NCBI RefSeq assembly: GCF_011302055.1
Contig: NZ_CP049871.1
Span: 1,880,501 to 1,944,500, forward strand
Origin: Sphingomonas sinipercae
GTDB lineage: Bacteria; Pseudomonadota; Alphaproteobacteria; Sphingomonadales; Sphingomonadaceae
Length of the DNA stretch: 64,000 nucleotides
Reading direction: 5' to 3'
The notes below the pieces were generated by a model. It had not been told where the DNA came from. It saw only the letters and a program-made list of their open reading frames with translations, and made no database searches. Numbering within the stretch: position 1 is the first letter of the stretch; every line of letters begins with the position of its first letter. A program made the translations under genes and the position numbers. This document shows positions 51,350 to 60,804 of this stretch, piece by piece.

Positions 51350-52641
51350 AGCGCCCCCACGTATGCCCGGAACTGGTCTCCCCGGTCCTCGAAGTCCCTG
51401 AACTGGTCGAAGCTCGCGCAGGCCGGGGACAACAGCACCGTATCGCCCTCTTGCGCATCTTGCGCGGCCAGACGCACCGCTTCGTCCAGTTTTCCACAAT
51501 TTTTCACTGGCATATGCGGTGACAGCAGCCGCTCGAACAGCTCCGCCGCGTCGCCGATCGTGTAGGCGGAACGGACGTTGCAGAAATGCGGCGCGCATTC
51601 GTCGAGATTGTCGGTCTTCGCCTGCCCGCCAAGGATCCAGCGAATGCTGGGGAAGGCAGCCAGCGCCGGCGCCGTCGCGGTCGCGTTGGTCGCCTTGCTG
51701 TCGTTGACGAAGAGGACGCCGTGGTGGTCGCGCACCGGCTCCATCCGATGGGACAACCCAGTGAAGCTCTTCAGGCCTTCACGAACGTCGATTTCGTCGA
51801 CGCCGAGCGCGTGGCAAACGGAAATCGCGGCCGAGGCGTTCACCGCGTTGTGCCAGCCTGCCAGTGCGCGTGAGAGGACGTACGTGTCCGCTCCCGCGCC
51901 GTGAAAAGTTTCACGTCGCGCAGGCAACGACGGCAGCCGATGATTCAGTTCGTCGATTACGTCATCGGATCCGGCGTTACCCTCGTTGAATAGGCCGACC
52001 TGATTGGAGGTCTGCATTTCGAACAAACGGGCCTTCGACGCCGTGTACGCTCCGAAGCTCTCGTAGCGGTCGAGATGGTCCGGCGTGATGTTGAGCAATA
52101 CGGCAACGTCGCAATCGAGGCTCTGCGTCAGGTCGATCTGGTAGCTCGATAGCTCCAGCACGTAGACCCCGCCTTCGGGCAGCGGGTCTTGGGCGAGGAT
52201 CGGCAGCCCGATGTTGCCGCCCATCGTCGTCGGCACGCCGGCGGTCTTGAGGATGTGGTGGACGAGCGCGGTGGTTGTCGACTTGCCGTTGGTGCCGGTG
52301 ATGCCGACGACCTTGTGCGGCGGCAGCTCGGGCCGGGCGCGGGCGAACAGTTCGATATCGCCGATGATCTCGACGCCGGCTTCGCGGGCGCGCTGCGCGA
52401 TGGGATGGCGGTTGAGCGGCAGGCCGGGCGTGACGACCAAGCTGTCGAACTGGCCGAGATCAACTTCGTCCAAGTTCGCGATCTCGACCCCGGCAGGCGC
52501 GTTCGCCTGCGCCTCCTCCTTGCCGTCCCACGCAGTTACCTTCGCACCGCTGGCAAGCAGCGCCTCGACCGTCGCGAGCCCCGACCGCGCAAGCCCGTAC
52601 ACGGCGTAATGCTTGCCCGCGAAGGCGCGCGCCGTGATCAC
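51346..52641 (-). CDS. murD: UDP-N-acetylmuramoylalanine--D-glutamate ligase
   Basis: Adds D-Glu to UDP-MurNAc-L-Ala. The 431-residue protein shows [19 protein letters not shown], the P-loop [32 protein letters not shown] and the C-terminal [20 protein letters not shown] and [20 protein letters not shown]. The start is GTG at 52641 in a GTGA overlap with mraY. Confidence 0.97.
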   Translation of the reverse strand: MITARAFAGKHYAVYGLARSGLATVEALLASGAKVTAWDGKEEAQANAPAGVEIANLDEVDLGQFDSLVVTPGLPLNRHPIAQRAREAGVEIIGDIELFARARPELPPHKVVGITGTNGKSTTTALVHHILKTAGVPTTMGGNIGLPILAQDPLPEGGVYVLELSSYQIDLTQSLDCDVAVLLNITPDHLDRYESFGAYTASKARLFEMQTSNQVGLFNEGNAGSDDVIDELNHRLPSLPARRETFHGAGADTYVLSRALAGWHNAVNASAAISVCHALGVDEIDVREGLKSFTGLSHRMEPVRDHHGVLFVNDSKATNATATAPALAAFPSIRWILGGQAKTDNLDECAPHFCNVRSAYTIGDAAELFERLLSPHMPVKNCGKLDEAVRLAAQDAQEGDTVLLSPACASFDQFRDFEDRGDQFRAYVGAL

Positions 52642-53707
52642 CGCAGCTTGAGGGTGCTGAGCCCGGCCAGCGCCAGCACGAAGGCGACGATCCAGAAGCG
52701 GATCACCACCGTCGGTTCCGACCACCCCTTATGCTCGAAATGATGATGGATTGGCGCCATAAGGAACACGCGCTTGCCGGTGCGCTTGTAGACCGCGACC
52801 TGGATCACGACCGACATCGCTTCGACCACGAACAGGCCACCGATGATCGCCAGTACGAACTCGTGATGGGTCGCGACGGCTACGGCACCGAGTGCCCCGC
52901 CAAGCGCGAGGCTGCCCGTGTCGCCCATGAAGACCGCTGCCGGCGGCGCGTTGAACCACAGGAAGGCAAGGCACGCCCCGACGATGGCCAGCAGCAGCAC
53001 CGTCAGGTCGCCGACGCCGCGCAGGTGCGGGATTCCGAGATATTCGGCGAAGCGGAAATTGCCGACGAGGTAAGCGATCAGCAGGAAGGCGAGGCAGGCG
53101 ATCACCACCGGCATCGTCGCCAGCCCGTCGAGCCCATCGGTGAGGTTCACCGCATTGCCGAACGCGACGATCACGAACGCACCGAACAGAATGTAGAAAT
53201 AGCCGAGGTCCGCCACCGGGTCCTTGATGAACGGCAGGTGCAGCTGGCTGTGCCCGACACTGATCATGATCCAGGTCGCGACCCCGGCAATGACGAACTC
53301 CAGCGCCAGCCGCACCTTGCCGGACAGGCCGGCATGGTGCCGCTTTCGCACCTTGTCGTAGTCGTCGAGGAAACCGATGAGGCCAAAGCCGCCGGTGACC
53401 AGCAGGCACGCCCAGACGTACGGATTCTTCAGGTCCATCCACAACAGGGTGGAGACGGACACCGAAATCAGGATCAGCAGGCCCCCATCGTCGGCGTTCC
53501 GCGCTTGGCGAGGTGGGTTTGCGGCCCGTCGGCGCGGATCGGCTGGCCCCGGCCCTGCCGGCGACGCAGGTAGGCGATGAACCACGGCCCAAGCAAAAGC
53601 CCGATGGCGAGCGCGGTCGCGGTCGCCGCGCCGGCCCGGAAGCTGATGTAGCGGATGAGATTGAGGACCCCGGGGAAGCCGAGCTGCTCGGCCAGCCAAA
53701 ACAGCAT
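52638..53707 (-). CDS. mraY: Phospho-MurNAc-pentapeptide transferase MraY, with an apparent one-base frameshift
   Basis: Membrane enzyme that makes lipid I. The N-terminal 74 residues ([20 protein letters not shown] to [10 protein letters not shown]) are in one frame. The rest ([52 protein letters not shown]) is in the next. The break falls in a run of five G (53482-53486, plus-strand C) where six would restore MGG-LLILIS. Both halves are otherwise intact, with the catalytic aspartates and His motif. MraY is essential and single-copy, so a missing base in the assembly is the likeliest cause; an automated pipeline would mark a frameshifted pseudogene. Confidence 0.85.
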
Positions 53708-55083
53708 CAGTCGAGCCCTTTCGTCAGCCGATCGACCACGCGCGAAAGCCCGATCGAGTTGGAGGCCTTGACCAGCACCGCGTCGCGCGGGCGGAGCATC
53801 GCCCGGACGCGCTCGGCGGCATCGTCGGCGCTTGAAGCACGCGTTACGTGCGAAGCGGAATTCAAGGCCCGCTCGAGCGGCATGGTTTCTTCGCCCACCA
53901 GCACGACCTCGCCGACCCCCGCCTCGACCAGGATCGGGGCCAGGTCGGCATGGAGCTGGTCGCTGGTCGGGCCGAGCTCGCGCATCGGGCCGAGGACTGC
54001 GATCCGGCGATCCACTTCCCGCTCGGCGCCAAGGCTCTTGATCGTCGCCGCCATCGACGCCGGGTTGGCGTTATAGCTTTCGTCGATCACCAGGGCTTCG
54101 CCGCCATCGACCTTGACGATATGCCGCTCGCCGCGGCCCTTGAGGCCGCCGAGGTCGGCAAGGCCGAGCGCGCCGACCGCCGGATCGGCGCCCAGCGCTT
54201 CGATGCAGGCCAGTACCAGCAGCGCGTTCGACACCCAATGTTCGCCCCGCTGCGATATGGTGAACGTGATTTCGCTGTTTAGCAGCGCCGCGGTGACCAG
54301 GCTCCCGCCCTGCTCGGCCCGACCCGCATGGACGGCATGGACGTCAGCGTCGCCGGTGCCGAAACTGACGATCTGCGCCGCAAAGCGCCGGGCGGCGCGC
54401 ACCAGCCGGTCGCGGTGCGGCGTGTCGTTGGGGATGATCGCAATGCCGTCGGGCTCCAGACCTTCGAAGATTTCCGCCTTGGCGTCGGCGATGCCTTCCA
54501 TCGAGCCGAGGTTTTCGATGTGCGCTGGGGCAATCGCCGTAATCGCGGCGAGGTGCGGCCGGACCATCGCCGTCAGCGCGCGAATCTCGCCAGCGTTGTT
54601 CATCCCCATTTCGAGGACCGCGAACCGAGAGTCACGCGGCATCCGCGCGAGGCTGAGCGGGACGCCGGTGTGGTTGTTATAACTTTTGACGGAGCGGTGG
54701 ACCTGCTCAGGAGCGTTGCGGTCGAGCGCCGCGAACAACGCTTCTTTGGTGCTGGTCTTGCCCACCGACCCGGTGACCCCGATGATCGTTGCCGAGGTGC
54801 GCGCCCGCGCCGCGCGGCCTAAATCTTCCAGCGCTCGCGCCGTATCCTCGACCAGCACGTGCGGCCGATCCACCGGCTGGGAGACGATCGCGCCCGACGC
54901 GCCCGCGTCAAAGGCACCGTCGACGAAGCGGTGGCCGTCATATGCCGTTCCTGGCATAGCGACGAACAGGTCGCCGGGTTCGACTTCGCGGCTGTCGAAA
55001 GTGACCCCGGTCACCTCGAAGCTCGCGCTTGCGGTTCCGCCGGTCGCTTCGGCGATTTCATCGCTGGTCCAAAGCACGGTCAT
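53707..55083 (-). CDS. murF: UDP-MurNAc-tripeptide--D-alanyl-D-alanine ligase
   Basis: Adds D-Ala-D-Ala to complete the pentapeptide. The 458-residue protein has the N-terminal [23 protein letters not shown]-loop [17 protein letters not shown], the [16 protein letters not shown] segment and the C-terminal [17 protein letters not shown] with [12 protein letters not shown] 55083 overlaps the murE stop (ATGA). The stop shares one base with the mraY start (TGATG). Confidence 0.97.
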   Translation of the reverse strand: MTVLWTSDEIAEATGGTASASFEVTGVTFDSREVEPGDLFVAMPGTAYDGHRFVDGAFDAGASGAIVSQPVDRPHVLVEDTARALEDLGRAARARTSATIIGVTGSVGKTSTKEALFAALDRNAPEQVHRSVKSYNNHTGVPLSLARMPRDSRFAVLEMGMNNAGEIRALTAMVRPHLAAITAIAPAHIENLGSMEGIADAKAEIFEGLEPDGIAIIPNDTPHRDRLVRAARRFAAQIVSFGTGDADVHAVHAGRAEQGGSLVTAALLNSEITFTISQRGEHWVSNALLVLACIEALGADPAVGALGLADLGGLKGRGERHIVKVDGGEALVIDESYNANPASMAATIKSLGAEREVDRRIAVLGPMRELGPTSDQLHADLAPILVEAGVGEVVLVGEETMPLERALNSASHVTRASSADDAAERVRAMLRPRDAVLVKASNSIGLSRVVDRLTKGLD

Positions 55084-56507
55084 GCCGCGCACTCGCGCGC
55101 GACGAGCGCGTCGTCAAACGGAAGTATGCGCTGGTCCTTGCCGGCGCCGATGATTTGGCCCGTCTCGTGCCCCTTGCCGGCAAGCAGGATGATGTCGCCA
55201 TTCTGAGCCATGGCGATGGCCCGCGCGATGGCTTCGCGCCGTCCGGCAACCTCGATCCCGCCCGGCGCTCCGGCCAGTATCGCCTTGCGGATGGCGGCGG
55301 CATCTTCGCCGCGCGGGTTGTCGTCGGTGACGACGACGACGTCCGACAGCCGCGAGGCCGCTTCGCCCATCGGCGCGCGCTTGCCCTGGTCGCGGTCGCC
55401 GCCGGCCCCGAACACGGTGATCAGCTTGCCCTCAACATGCGGACGCAGCGCCGCAATCGCCGCCTCGATCGCGTCTGGGGTGTGGGCATAATCGACATAG
55501 ACCGGCGCGCCGTCGCGGCTGATCACCGCTCGTTCCAGCCGGCCGCGCACCGGGGCCAGCCGCGCCATGGCGGAGAAGACGGAATCCCATTCGGCCCCGG
55601 TGGCCAGCGCGAGCCCCGCCGCGACCAGCACGTTCGACGCCTGGTAAGCGCCGATTAGCGGCAGCGCGAGCCGGTGAGCCTTCCCGCCATGTTCGATCGC
55701 CAGCGCCTGGCCGAGCGGTGTCGGCGTCTGGTCAAGCAGGCGGATCGCGTCCCCGCCGCGCCCGACCGTCATCACCTTGAGCCCGCGTTTCGCGGCCCGC
55801 CTCGCCACCTCTGAAGACTTTGGGTCGTCGGCCCAGATCACTGCGGGCGTACCGGGCTGCGCGACGTCTCCGAACAGCCGCATCTTGGCCTCGAAATAGG
55901 CTTCCATCGTCCCGTGATAGTCGAGGTGGTCGCGACTGAAGTTGGTGAAGGCGACGGCGCTGAGCGGCACGCCTTCGGCGCGATACTGGTCGAGCCCGTG
56001 CGAGGACGCTTCGTAAGCCACATGGCTGATGCCCATGCGCCGCAGTCCGGCAACGTTGGACAGGAAGGTGACGATGTCGGGGGTCGTCAGCCCGGTTTTC
56101 ACCTGGTCGTCCGACGTGGTTACGCCCAATGTCCCGATCGACGCCGACCGATGCCCGGCCATGCGCCATAGCTGGCGCGTCATTTCGACTGTCGACGTCT
56201 TGCCGTTGGTGCCGGTCACGGCGACCACCGTTTCGGGATAGGGCCCGAAGAATTTAGCCGCCATCCGCGCGAACAGGCGCCGCGGCTCGGGATCGGGGAG
56301 CAGCGCGGCTCCGGAAACTGTTGCGCCGGGGCTGGCGACTACCGCGACCGCGCCGTGCCGGACCGCCTCATCGATGAAGTCCTCGCCGTTGAACAGCGCG
56401 CCCTTGAAAGCGCCGAACACGTTGCCGCGAACGACCTTGCGGTGGTCGAGGGCAAAGCCCGTGACTTCGGAATCGCTGTCGATGTCCGCCAGGTCACGCA
56501 ACCGCAC
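55080..56507 (-). CDS. murE: UDP-MurNAc-L-Ala-D-Glu--meso-diaminopimelate ligase
   Basis: Adds the third stem residue. The 475-residue protein has P-loop VAVTGTNGKTSTVEMTRQL, AYEASSHGLDQYR, NFSRDHLDYHG and the substrate motif DNPR in VVTDDNPRGED, which indicates meso-diaminopimelate rather than lysine, as expected for a Gram-negative. The start is GTG at 56507, seven bases after ftsI. This and ftsQ-ftsA are the only non-overlapping junctions besides the ZIP interruption in the cluster. Confidence 0.96.
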   Translation of the reverse strand: MRLRDLADIDSDSEVTGFALDHRKVVRGNVFGAFKGALFNGEDFIDEAVRHGAVAVVASPGATVSGAALLPDPEPRRLFARMAAKFFGPYPETVVAVTGTNGKTSTVEMTRQLWRMAGHRSASIGTLGVTTSDDQVKTGLTTPDIVTFLSNVAGLRRMGISHVAYEASSHGLDQYRAEGVPLSAVAFTNFSRDHLDYHGTMEAYFEAKMRLFGDVAQPGTPAVIWADDPKSSEVARRAAKRGLKVMTVGRGGDAIRLLDQTPTPLGQALAIEHGGKAHRLALPLIGAYQASNVLVAAGLALATGAEWDSVFSAMARLAPVRGRLERAVISRDGAPVYVDYAHTPDAIEAAIAALRPHVEGKLITVFGAGGDRDQGKRAPMGEAASRLSDVVVVTDDNPRGEDAAAIRKAILAGAPGGIEVAGRREAIARAIAMAQNGDIILLAGKGHETGQIIGAGKDQRILPFDDALVARECAA

Positions 56508-56514
56508 GGCCGGA

Positions 56515-58224
56515 TCAGTCCTTCTTGTGGACGAAGGGCAGAACCTCGCTCATGTCCGGTTCGCGCGTCTTGTCCGGGGTGACCCCAAGCATCGGCGCGA
56601 TCCGGCTGACGGTGCGGCTGATGACCGGCGCAACGTTCCAGCCGGCGGTGTGGAAACCGAAGGTTGCGGCGGTGGCCTTGGGGTCGTCGAGCATGGCGAC
56701 GATCACATAACGGGGATCATCCATCGGGAAAACGCCCGCGAAGGTCGTGACCACGGCGCTCGACGTGTAGCGGCCACCGGCCAGCTTTTCGGCGGTGCCG
56801 GTCTTGCCGCCGACCCGATAGCCCGGCGCATCGGCTTTCTTGCCGGTGCCTTGCGTGACGACCAGCCGAAGCAGCGCGCGCATCTTATAGCTGGTGTCGG
56901 CGCTAAAGACCCGATGCCCCTTCGCCAACGGATGGCGCGGATCGACCTTCAGCAGCGTCGCCGGGCGATAGATGCCGCCGTTGAACAGCGTCGCATAGCC
57001 GGTCGCCAGGTGGAGCGGGGTCACCGCAATGCCATGCCCGAAGCCGACCGTCATGGTCGCGACATCGCCCCAGTTCGATCCCGGGGTGAGCGTCCGGCCG
57101 CGCTCTTTCAGCTCGACCGCGACGGGGGCGAGGAAGCCCATTTTCTGAAGGAATGCCCGTTGCCGCGCGGCCCCGACCTCAGCCGCGATCTGCGCGGTGC
57201 CGATGTTGGAGCTCTCGCGCATGATGTCGGCGACGGTGCACGGACCGTTGAAGGGGTGCGTGTCGGTGATGGTGAACCGCCCGGCGCTCCAGCCCTTGGG
57301 GCAGTTGTAGGTCTTGCCCATGCTTTCGATGATGCCGCTGTCCATCGCCATGGCGACGGTGAACGGCTTGAACGTCGAACCCAGCTCGTAAACGCCGGAA
57401 GTCGCACGGTTAAACCGCGCCTCGTCCGAGCCTTGCCCGGCCGCGTTGGGGTTGAGCTGCGGCAGCGAGGTCATCGCCAGGATTTCGCTGGTGTTGACGT
57501 CCATGATGATGCCCGCCGCGCCGGCCGCGGAATAGGTCGTCATGGCGTCGAGCAATTCGTGCTCCAGCGCTTGCTGGATCCTGCTTGAGATCGACAGCTG
57601 GACCGGTTCGGCTCGAGTGACTGCATTCGACAATTTGTCATCGAACGCGCGCTCGATGCCGGCGACTCCATGCCCGTCGATGTCGGTATAGCCGATGACG
57701 TGCGCGCCAAGGCTGGTCTGCGGGTACAGCCGGTCGGGCTCGCGATCGAGCGAGAAGCCGGGCTCGCCAAGCGCGTTGACCGCTTCCACCAGCGCGGGCG
57801 CGGCCCGCCGCTTGAGGTAGATGAAGCTCTTCTTCGACCGCAGCAGTTGCAGCCACTGCACTTCGTCGCGCTCCGGCATCAGCAGCGCCAGCCGCCGTGC
57901 CAGCTCCAGCTTATCACCGATGATCTTGGCCGGATGGACGCCGATGGTCCACGCATCGATGGTTCGGGCGAGCGGCTGGCCGTCGCGATCGACGATGTCC
58001 CCGCGCTCGGGCGTCAGCGCGCTGACGCCCTGCTGCCGCCCGGCATGATCGCCAAACGCGGCGAGGTAGAGGATGCGCAACGCGATCAGTAGGACGACGC
58101 CGCCGTAAAGCAGCATCCCAAGCATCAGGCGCTGATGCATCATCGACAGGATCTGCCGACGTTGACCGACGAGCCGAAGCCTCTCGGGACGCGGTGCGAC
58201 GAGGGCTGCGGTGGGCGCGTTCAT
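56515..58224 (-). CDS. ftsI: Septal transpeptidase FtsI (PBP3)
   Basis: Class B penicillin-binding protein that crosslinks septal peptidoglycan with FtsW; 569 residues. A single membrane anchor (LMLGMLLYGGVVLLIALRILYLAAF), a pedestal domain starting RGDIVDRDGQPLA and a transpeptidase domain with STFK (GSTFKPF), SSN (RESSNIGT) and KTGT (VGGKTGTAEKL). The ATG overlaps the ftsL stop. Confidence 0.97.
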   Translation of the reverse strand: MNAPTAALVAPRPERLRLVGQRRQILSMMHQRLMLGMLLYGGVVLLIALRILYLAAFGDHAGRQQGVSALTPERGDIVDRDGQPLARTIDAWTIGVHPAKIIGDKLELARRLALLMPERDEVQWLQLLRSKKSFIYLKRRAAPALVEAVNALGEPGFSLDREPDRLYPQTSLGAHVIGYTDIDGHGVAGIERAFDDKLSNAVTRAEPVQLSISSRIQQALEHELLDAMTTYSAAGAAGIIMDVNTSEILAMTSLPQLNPNAAGQGSDEARFNRATSGVYELGSTFKPFTVAMAMDSGIIESMGKTYNCPKGWSAGRFTITDTHPFNGPCTVADIMRESSNIGTAQIAAEVGAARQRAFLQKMGFLAPVAVELKERGRTLTPGSNWGDVATMTVGFGHGIAVTPLHLATGYATLFNGGIYRPATLLKVDPRHPLAKGHRVFSADTSYKMRALLRLVVTQGTGKKADAPGYRVGGKTGTAEKLAGGRYTSSAVVTTFAGVFPMDDPRYVIVAMLDDPKATAATFGFHTAGWNVAPVISRTVSRIAPMLGVTPDKTREPDMSEVLPFVHKKD

Positions 58225-58973
58225 CGAGCCTTGCCGCTGTCCTTGCCGGTTGCGGAGTTCGCGGGCTTCTTCTTCGGCGAAGGCGACTTGCCACTGGCGA
58301 GCGGCGCCAGCGGATCGGCCGCGGCGACCTTCACCGCCGCGGGCTTGGGCTTGGCCGCAACAGCCTTCGCTTTCGCGGCGACCGCTGTGGGCTTGTTCGT
58401 TTCGGGCTTCGCCTTTGCCGCCGCCTCGGCCTTCTTTTCAGCCTTCGGCGACGCCGGCTTCGGTGCGGCTTTCAGCGCCGCGATGATCTCGGCCGGCTTG
58501 ACGACCGTCGTCTTTTCACGCTCGCGCCGGGGCCGCGACGGCCCGGTCTTCAGGCTCGCTTCGTGCATCAGCTGCGTGCGTTCCACAGCGGGCCGGTCTT
58601 CAGGCGTCGCCAGTGCGCCAGGAGCCGCTTCGGCCGGAGCGGAGGCGTAGACGACCGGCGCTTCCATCTCGACCTTGTGTTCCGGCGTGGTCAGCTTGGC
58701 GAGTGTGAAGCCGTCGGCGACGAACTGCTCCGCTGCCGGCGCCGACAGCGCCAGCACCTTCACGTTCCACCGCTCGAGCTGGGCCAGCCGGCCGCGAGTC
58801 CCGATTTCGGTTTGCAGCAGGCGAATGTCGCGCTGGGCGATCGCGATTTGCGTCTCGACATCTTCGACTGCCGCGCGCTCGGAAGCGACCCGCAGCGAAA
58901 CGAGGTAGCAACTCAGCGCCGCGCTGGCGACGCCGCCAACCATGAACACTGAACGGAAGCTGCGAACGCTCAT
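58221..58973 (-). CDS. ftsL: FtsL-like divisome protein with Lys/Ala/Pro-rich tail
   Basis: A 250-residue bitopic protein in the ftsL position between rsmH and ftsI. It has a membrane helix ([21 protein letters not shown]) followed directly by a coiled coil ([25 protein letters not shown]) and [16 protein letters not shown], the FtsL pattern. E. coli FtsL is about 120 residues; here the extra C-terminal half is a low-complexity Lys/Ala/Pro region such as [20 protein letters not shown], as in some alphaproteobacterial FtsL proteins. Starts overlap both neighbours (ATGA). Confidence 0.85.
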   Translation of the reverse strand: MSVRSFRSVFMVGGVASAALSCYLVSLRVASERAAVEDVETQIAIAQRDIRLLQTEIGTRGRLAQLERWNVKVLALSAPAAEQFVADGFTLAKLTTPEHKVEMEAPVVYASAPAEAAPGALATPEDRPAVERTQLMHEASLKTGPSRPRREREKTTVVKPAEIIAALKAAPKPASPKAEKKAEAAAKAKPETNKPTAVAAKAKAVAAKPKPAAVKVAAADPLAPLASGKSPSPKKKPANSATGKDSGKAR

Positions 58974-59929
58974 CGCGCCTCTCCCCAAAATGGTGCGGCC
59001 GTACGCATTGCACTTCGCAACCTGGCTGACCGCGCGCGCGGGTTGCGTGACATTTCGGACTCGGAAGGGCTGACCGGCTTGGCGACGCGTTCGAACGTCG
59101 GAGCACGATCGGACTTCACCTCGGGGAGGTGGCGCGAACCGCCCGGCGTGCTGCCGCTGCGCTCGCGGAAGAAACGCTTCACGATCCGGTCCTCAAGGCT
59201 GTGGAAGGTCACCACCGCCAGCCGGCCGCCGGGCCTCAGCGACCGCTCGGCGGCGGCAAGGCCGTCTTCCAGCTCGTCCAGCTCGCCGTTCACATGGATC
59301 CGAATCGCCTGGAACGTGCGCGTCGCCGGGTCGCTCTTCTGGCCCGGCCGAAAGCCAGCCGCCTTACGGACGACCGTGGCCAGCTGGCCGGTGCGTTCGA
59401 TCGGCCGCGCGGCGACGATAGCGCGCGCGATCGATCGCGCCCGCGGCTCCTCACCATAATCCTTGAGCACCCGGGCGATCTCGGCTTCGTCGGCTTCGTT
59501 GACGAAGTCGGCCGCGGTCATGCCCGATTGCGCCATACGCATGTCGAGCGGCCCATCGTTCTGGAAGGAAAAGCCGCGCTCGGCCTGGTCGATCTGCATC
59601 GAACTGATGCCGATATCGAGCGCGATGGCATCGACCGGGGCGAGGCCCCGCTCCTCGAGCGCGCGGTCCATCTGGCTGAAGCGTTCCTCGACCAGGATCA
59701 GTCGCCCGTCTTCAATGGCGTCCGGGACGAGTGCCGGCCCGTTCGCGATCGCATCCGGATCGCGATCGAAACCGATCACTCGTCCCGCCCCCGCCGAGAG
59801 CATGGCGCGCGTGTAGCCGCCTGCCCCGAAAGTCCCGTCGACCACGGTCTCGCCCTGGGCAATGGCAAGAGCGTGGACGACGGCATCGACCAGCACCGGA
59901 ACGTGGGAGGGAGCGGGGAAAGCGCTCAT
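58970..59929 (-). CDS. rsmH: 16S rRNA (cytosine-1402-N4)-methyltransferase
   Basis: Methylates C1402 of 16S rRNA at the ribosomal P site. The 319-residue protein opens [14 protein letters not shown] and has the SAM motif [47 protein letters not shown] and the C-terminal [15 protein letters not shown]. All are RsmH hallmarks. It is second in the dcw cluster, between mraZ and ftsL, and overlaps both. Confidence 0.97.
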   Translation of the reverse strand: MSAFPAPSHVPVLVDAVVHALAIAQGETVVDGTFGAGGYTRAMLSAGAGRVIGFDRDPDAIANGPALVPDAIEDGRLILVEERFSQMDRALEERGLAPVDAIALDIGISSMQIDQAERGFSFQNDGPLDMRMAQSGMTAADFVNEADEAEIARVLKDYGEEPRARSIARAIVAARPIERTGQLATVVRKAAGFRPGQKSDPATRTFQAIRIHVNGELDELEDGLAAAERSLRPGGRLAVVTFHSLEDRIVKRFFRERSGSTPGGSRHLPEVKSDRAPTFERVAKPVSPSESEMSRNPRARSARLRSAMRTAAPFWGEAR

Positions 59930-60417
59930 GCGCCAAGCCCCCTTTCCTCGAGCCGGAAGCGGGCGATATCCTTCATGTCTTCAGGAATGTCGGCGGCGGC
60001 CAGGAACAGGTGCGGGTTCCAGACCTGGAAGGTTTCGCCGGCGCCAAGGAATAAAGCGAGGTCTTCGATCCGCCCCTTGCTGCGCATCATAGGCGGCAGC
60101 AGGACGCGGCCGGAACTGTCGTACGGCACTTCTTCGGTAGCGGCGAAGGCCATCAGGTTGCGCTGCTGATATTCCAGCTGCGCCTGGGCGTTGGTTTCTT
60201 CCTTTTCCAGCAGCCGTTCGAGCTTAGCGTGCTTAAGCGCCGCGTAAGCGGGGTCGTAGGCGCTCAGCGCGGGAAAGGATTCGTGCTTGGCCAGCACGAT
60301 GGTGCGCGCGTCGCCGCGGCGCTCGATCACGGAACGGAGGAATGCGGGAACGGACACGCGGCCCTTAGCGTCGACCGCGTTCAGTGCGCTGCCCTGAAAC
60401 AGATGCTCTAGCGCCAC
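59926..60417 (-). CDS. mraZ: Transcriptional regulator MraZ
   Basis: First gene of the dcw cluster, 163 residues, DNA-binding repressor of its own operon. Two AbrB-like repeats are visible: [16 protein letters not shown] and [14 protein letters not shown]. The start GTG at 60417 has GGGGAG five bases upstream; GTG 60423 is two codons earlier. Typical MraZ target repeats (TGGGN at 10-base spacing) are not clear in the upstream region on the coding strand. Confidence 0.95.
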   Translation of the reverse strand: MALEHLFQGSALNAVDAKGRVSVPAFLRSVIERRGDARTIVLAKHESFPALSAYDPAYAALKHAKLERLLEKEETNAQAQLEYQQRNLMAFAATEEVPYDSSGRVLLPPMMRSKGRIEDLALFLGAGETFQVWNPHLFLAAADIPEDMKDIARFRLEERGLGA

Positions 60418-60664
60418 GTCCACTCCCCGTTCGCAGCGCGCGGCTCTCCCGGTCACGGATGTGCGGCCGTCGCCGCCGACCCGCTTCAGTCGACCAAGGA
60501 AAGGGTGTTGCCCCGCGCTACAGCCGCTGTTGGTAACTCAACCGCGGGCGGGAAACAATGGGATTTGATGCCACACTGGGGGATTTTGTGCATAGTGGCG
60601 GGAATCTGCGGCTTTTCATTTGGGCAGCAGCGGGATGTTCTACTCCTGTTCTTGATGGCACCCC

Positions 60665-60673
60665 TGTGGATAA
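60665..60673 (-). promoter_or_regulatory. DnaA box upstream of the dcw cluster
   Basis: TGTGGATAA on the plus strand, i.e. TTATCCACA on the minus strand, a perfect match to the high-affinity DnaA box. It lies 248 bases upstream of the mraZ start. DnaA control of cell-division genes is known in Caulobacter and E. coli; a single box gives only weak evidence. Confidence 0.5.
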
Positions 60674-60738
60674 GGTTGTTGTTCATTACCCTTGCCCGAC
60701 TCGTGGTGATCGGATTCGCTATTCTGTCTTGGCAGGCG

Positions 60739-60766
60739 TTGACAGTGTCGGCCCCACCGATACTCT
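60739..60766 (+). promoter_or_regulatory. Putative promoter of the 60805 gene
   Basis: TTGACA (60739-60744), 16 bases, TACTCT (60761-60766). The -35 is consensus. The predicted start near 60773 gives a leader of about 30 bases containing AGGGG. Confidence 0.55.
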
Positions 60767-60804
60767 CCGCGGTGCTCGGCCGAGTTTCTAGGGGTTTCAT
60801 TCCA

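Larger units (their letters stand above)
60418..60804. other. Intergenic region between mraZ and the 60805 gene
   Basis: About 390 bases with the promoters of the dcw cluster (minus) and of the 60805 gene (plus). It holds a perfect DnaA box at 60665-60673, a near-match TGTGCATAG at 60588-60596, and a TTGACA promoter at 60739-60766. The central part is more AT-rich than the flanks. An open frame runs through it in phase with the 60805 gene, but its translation has no recognisable features. Confidence 0.6.

Noticed and set aside
53482..53486. Programmed ribosomal frameshift in mraY
   Set aside because: A G-run can slip, but no downstream stimulatory structure is evident and MraY is not known to need frameshifting. 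A homopolymer sequencing error is simpler.
53474..53707. Independent 77-residue gene at the start of mraY
   Set aside because: Its first 74 residues are the conserved N-terminus of MraY; it is the front part of a frameshifted gene.
60505..60804. N-terminal extension of the 60805 gene
   Set aside because: It runs through promoter DNA and a DnaA box. ATG 60805 gives a clear signal peptide and lies about 30 bases from a good promoter.
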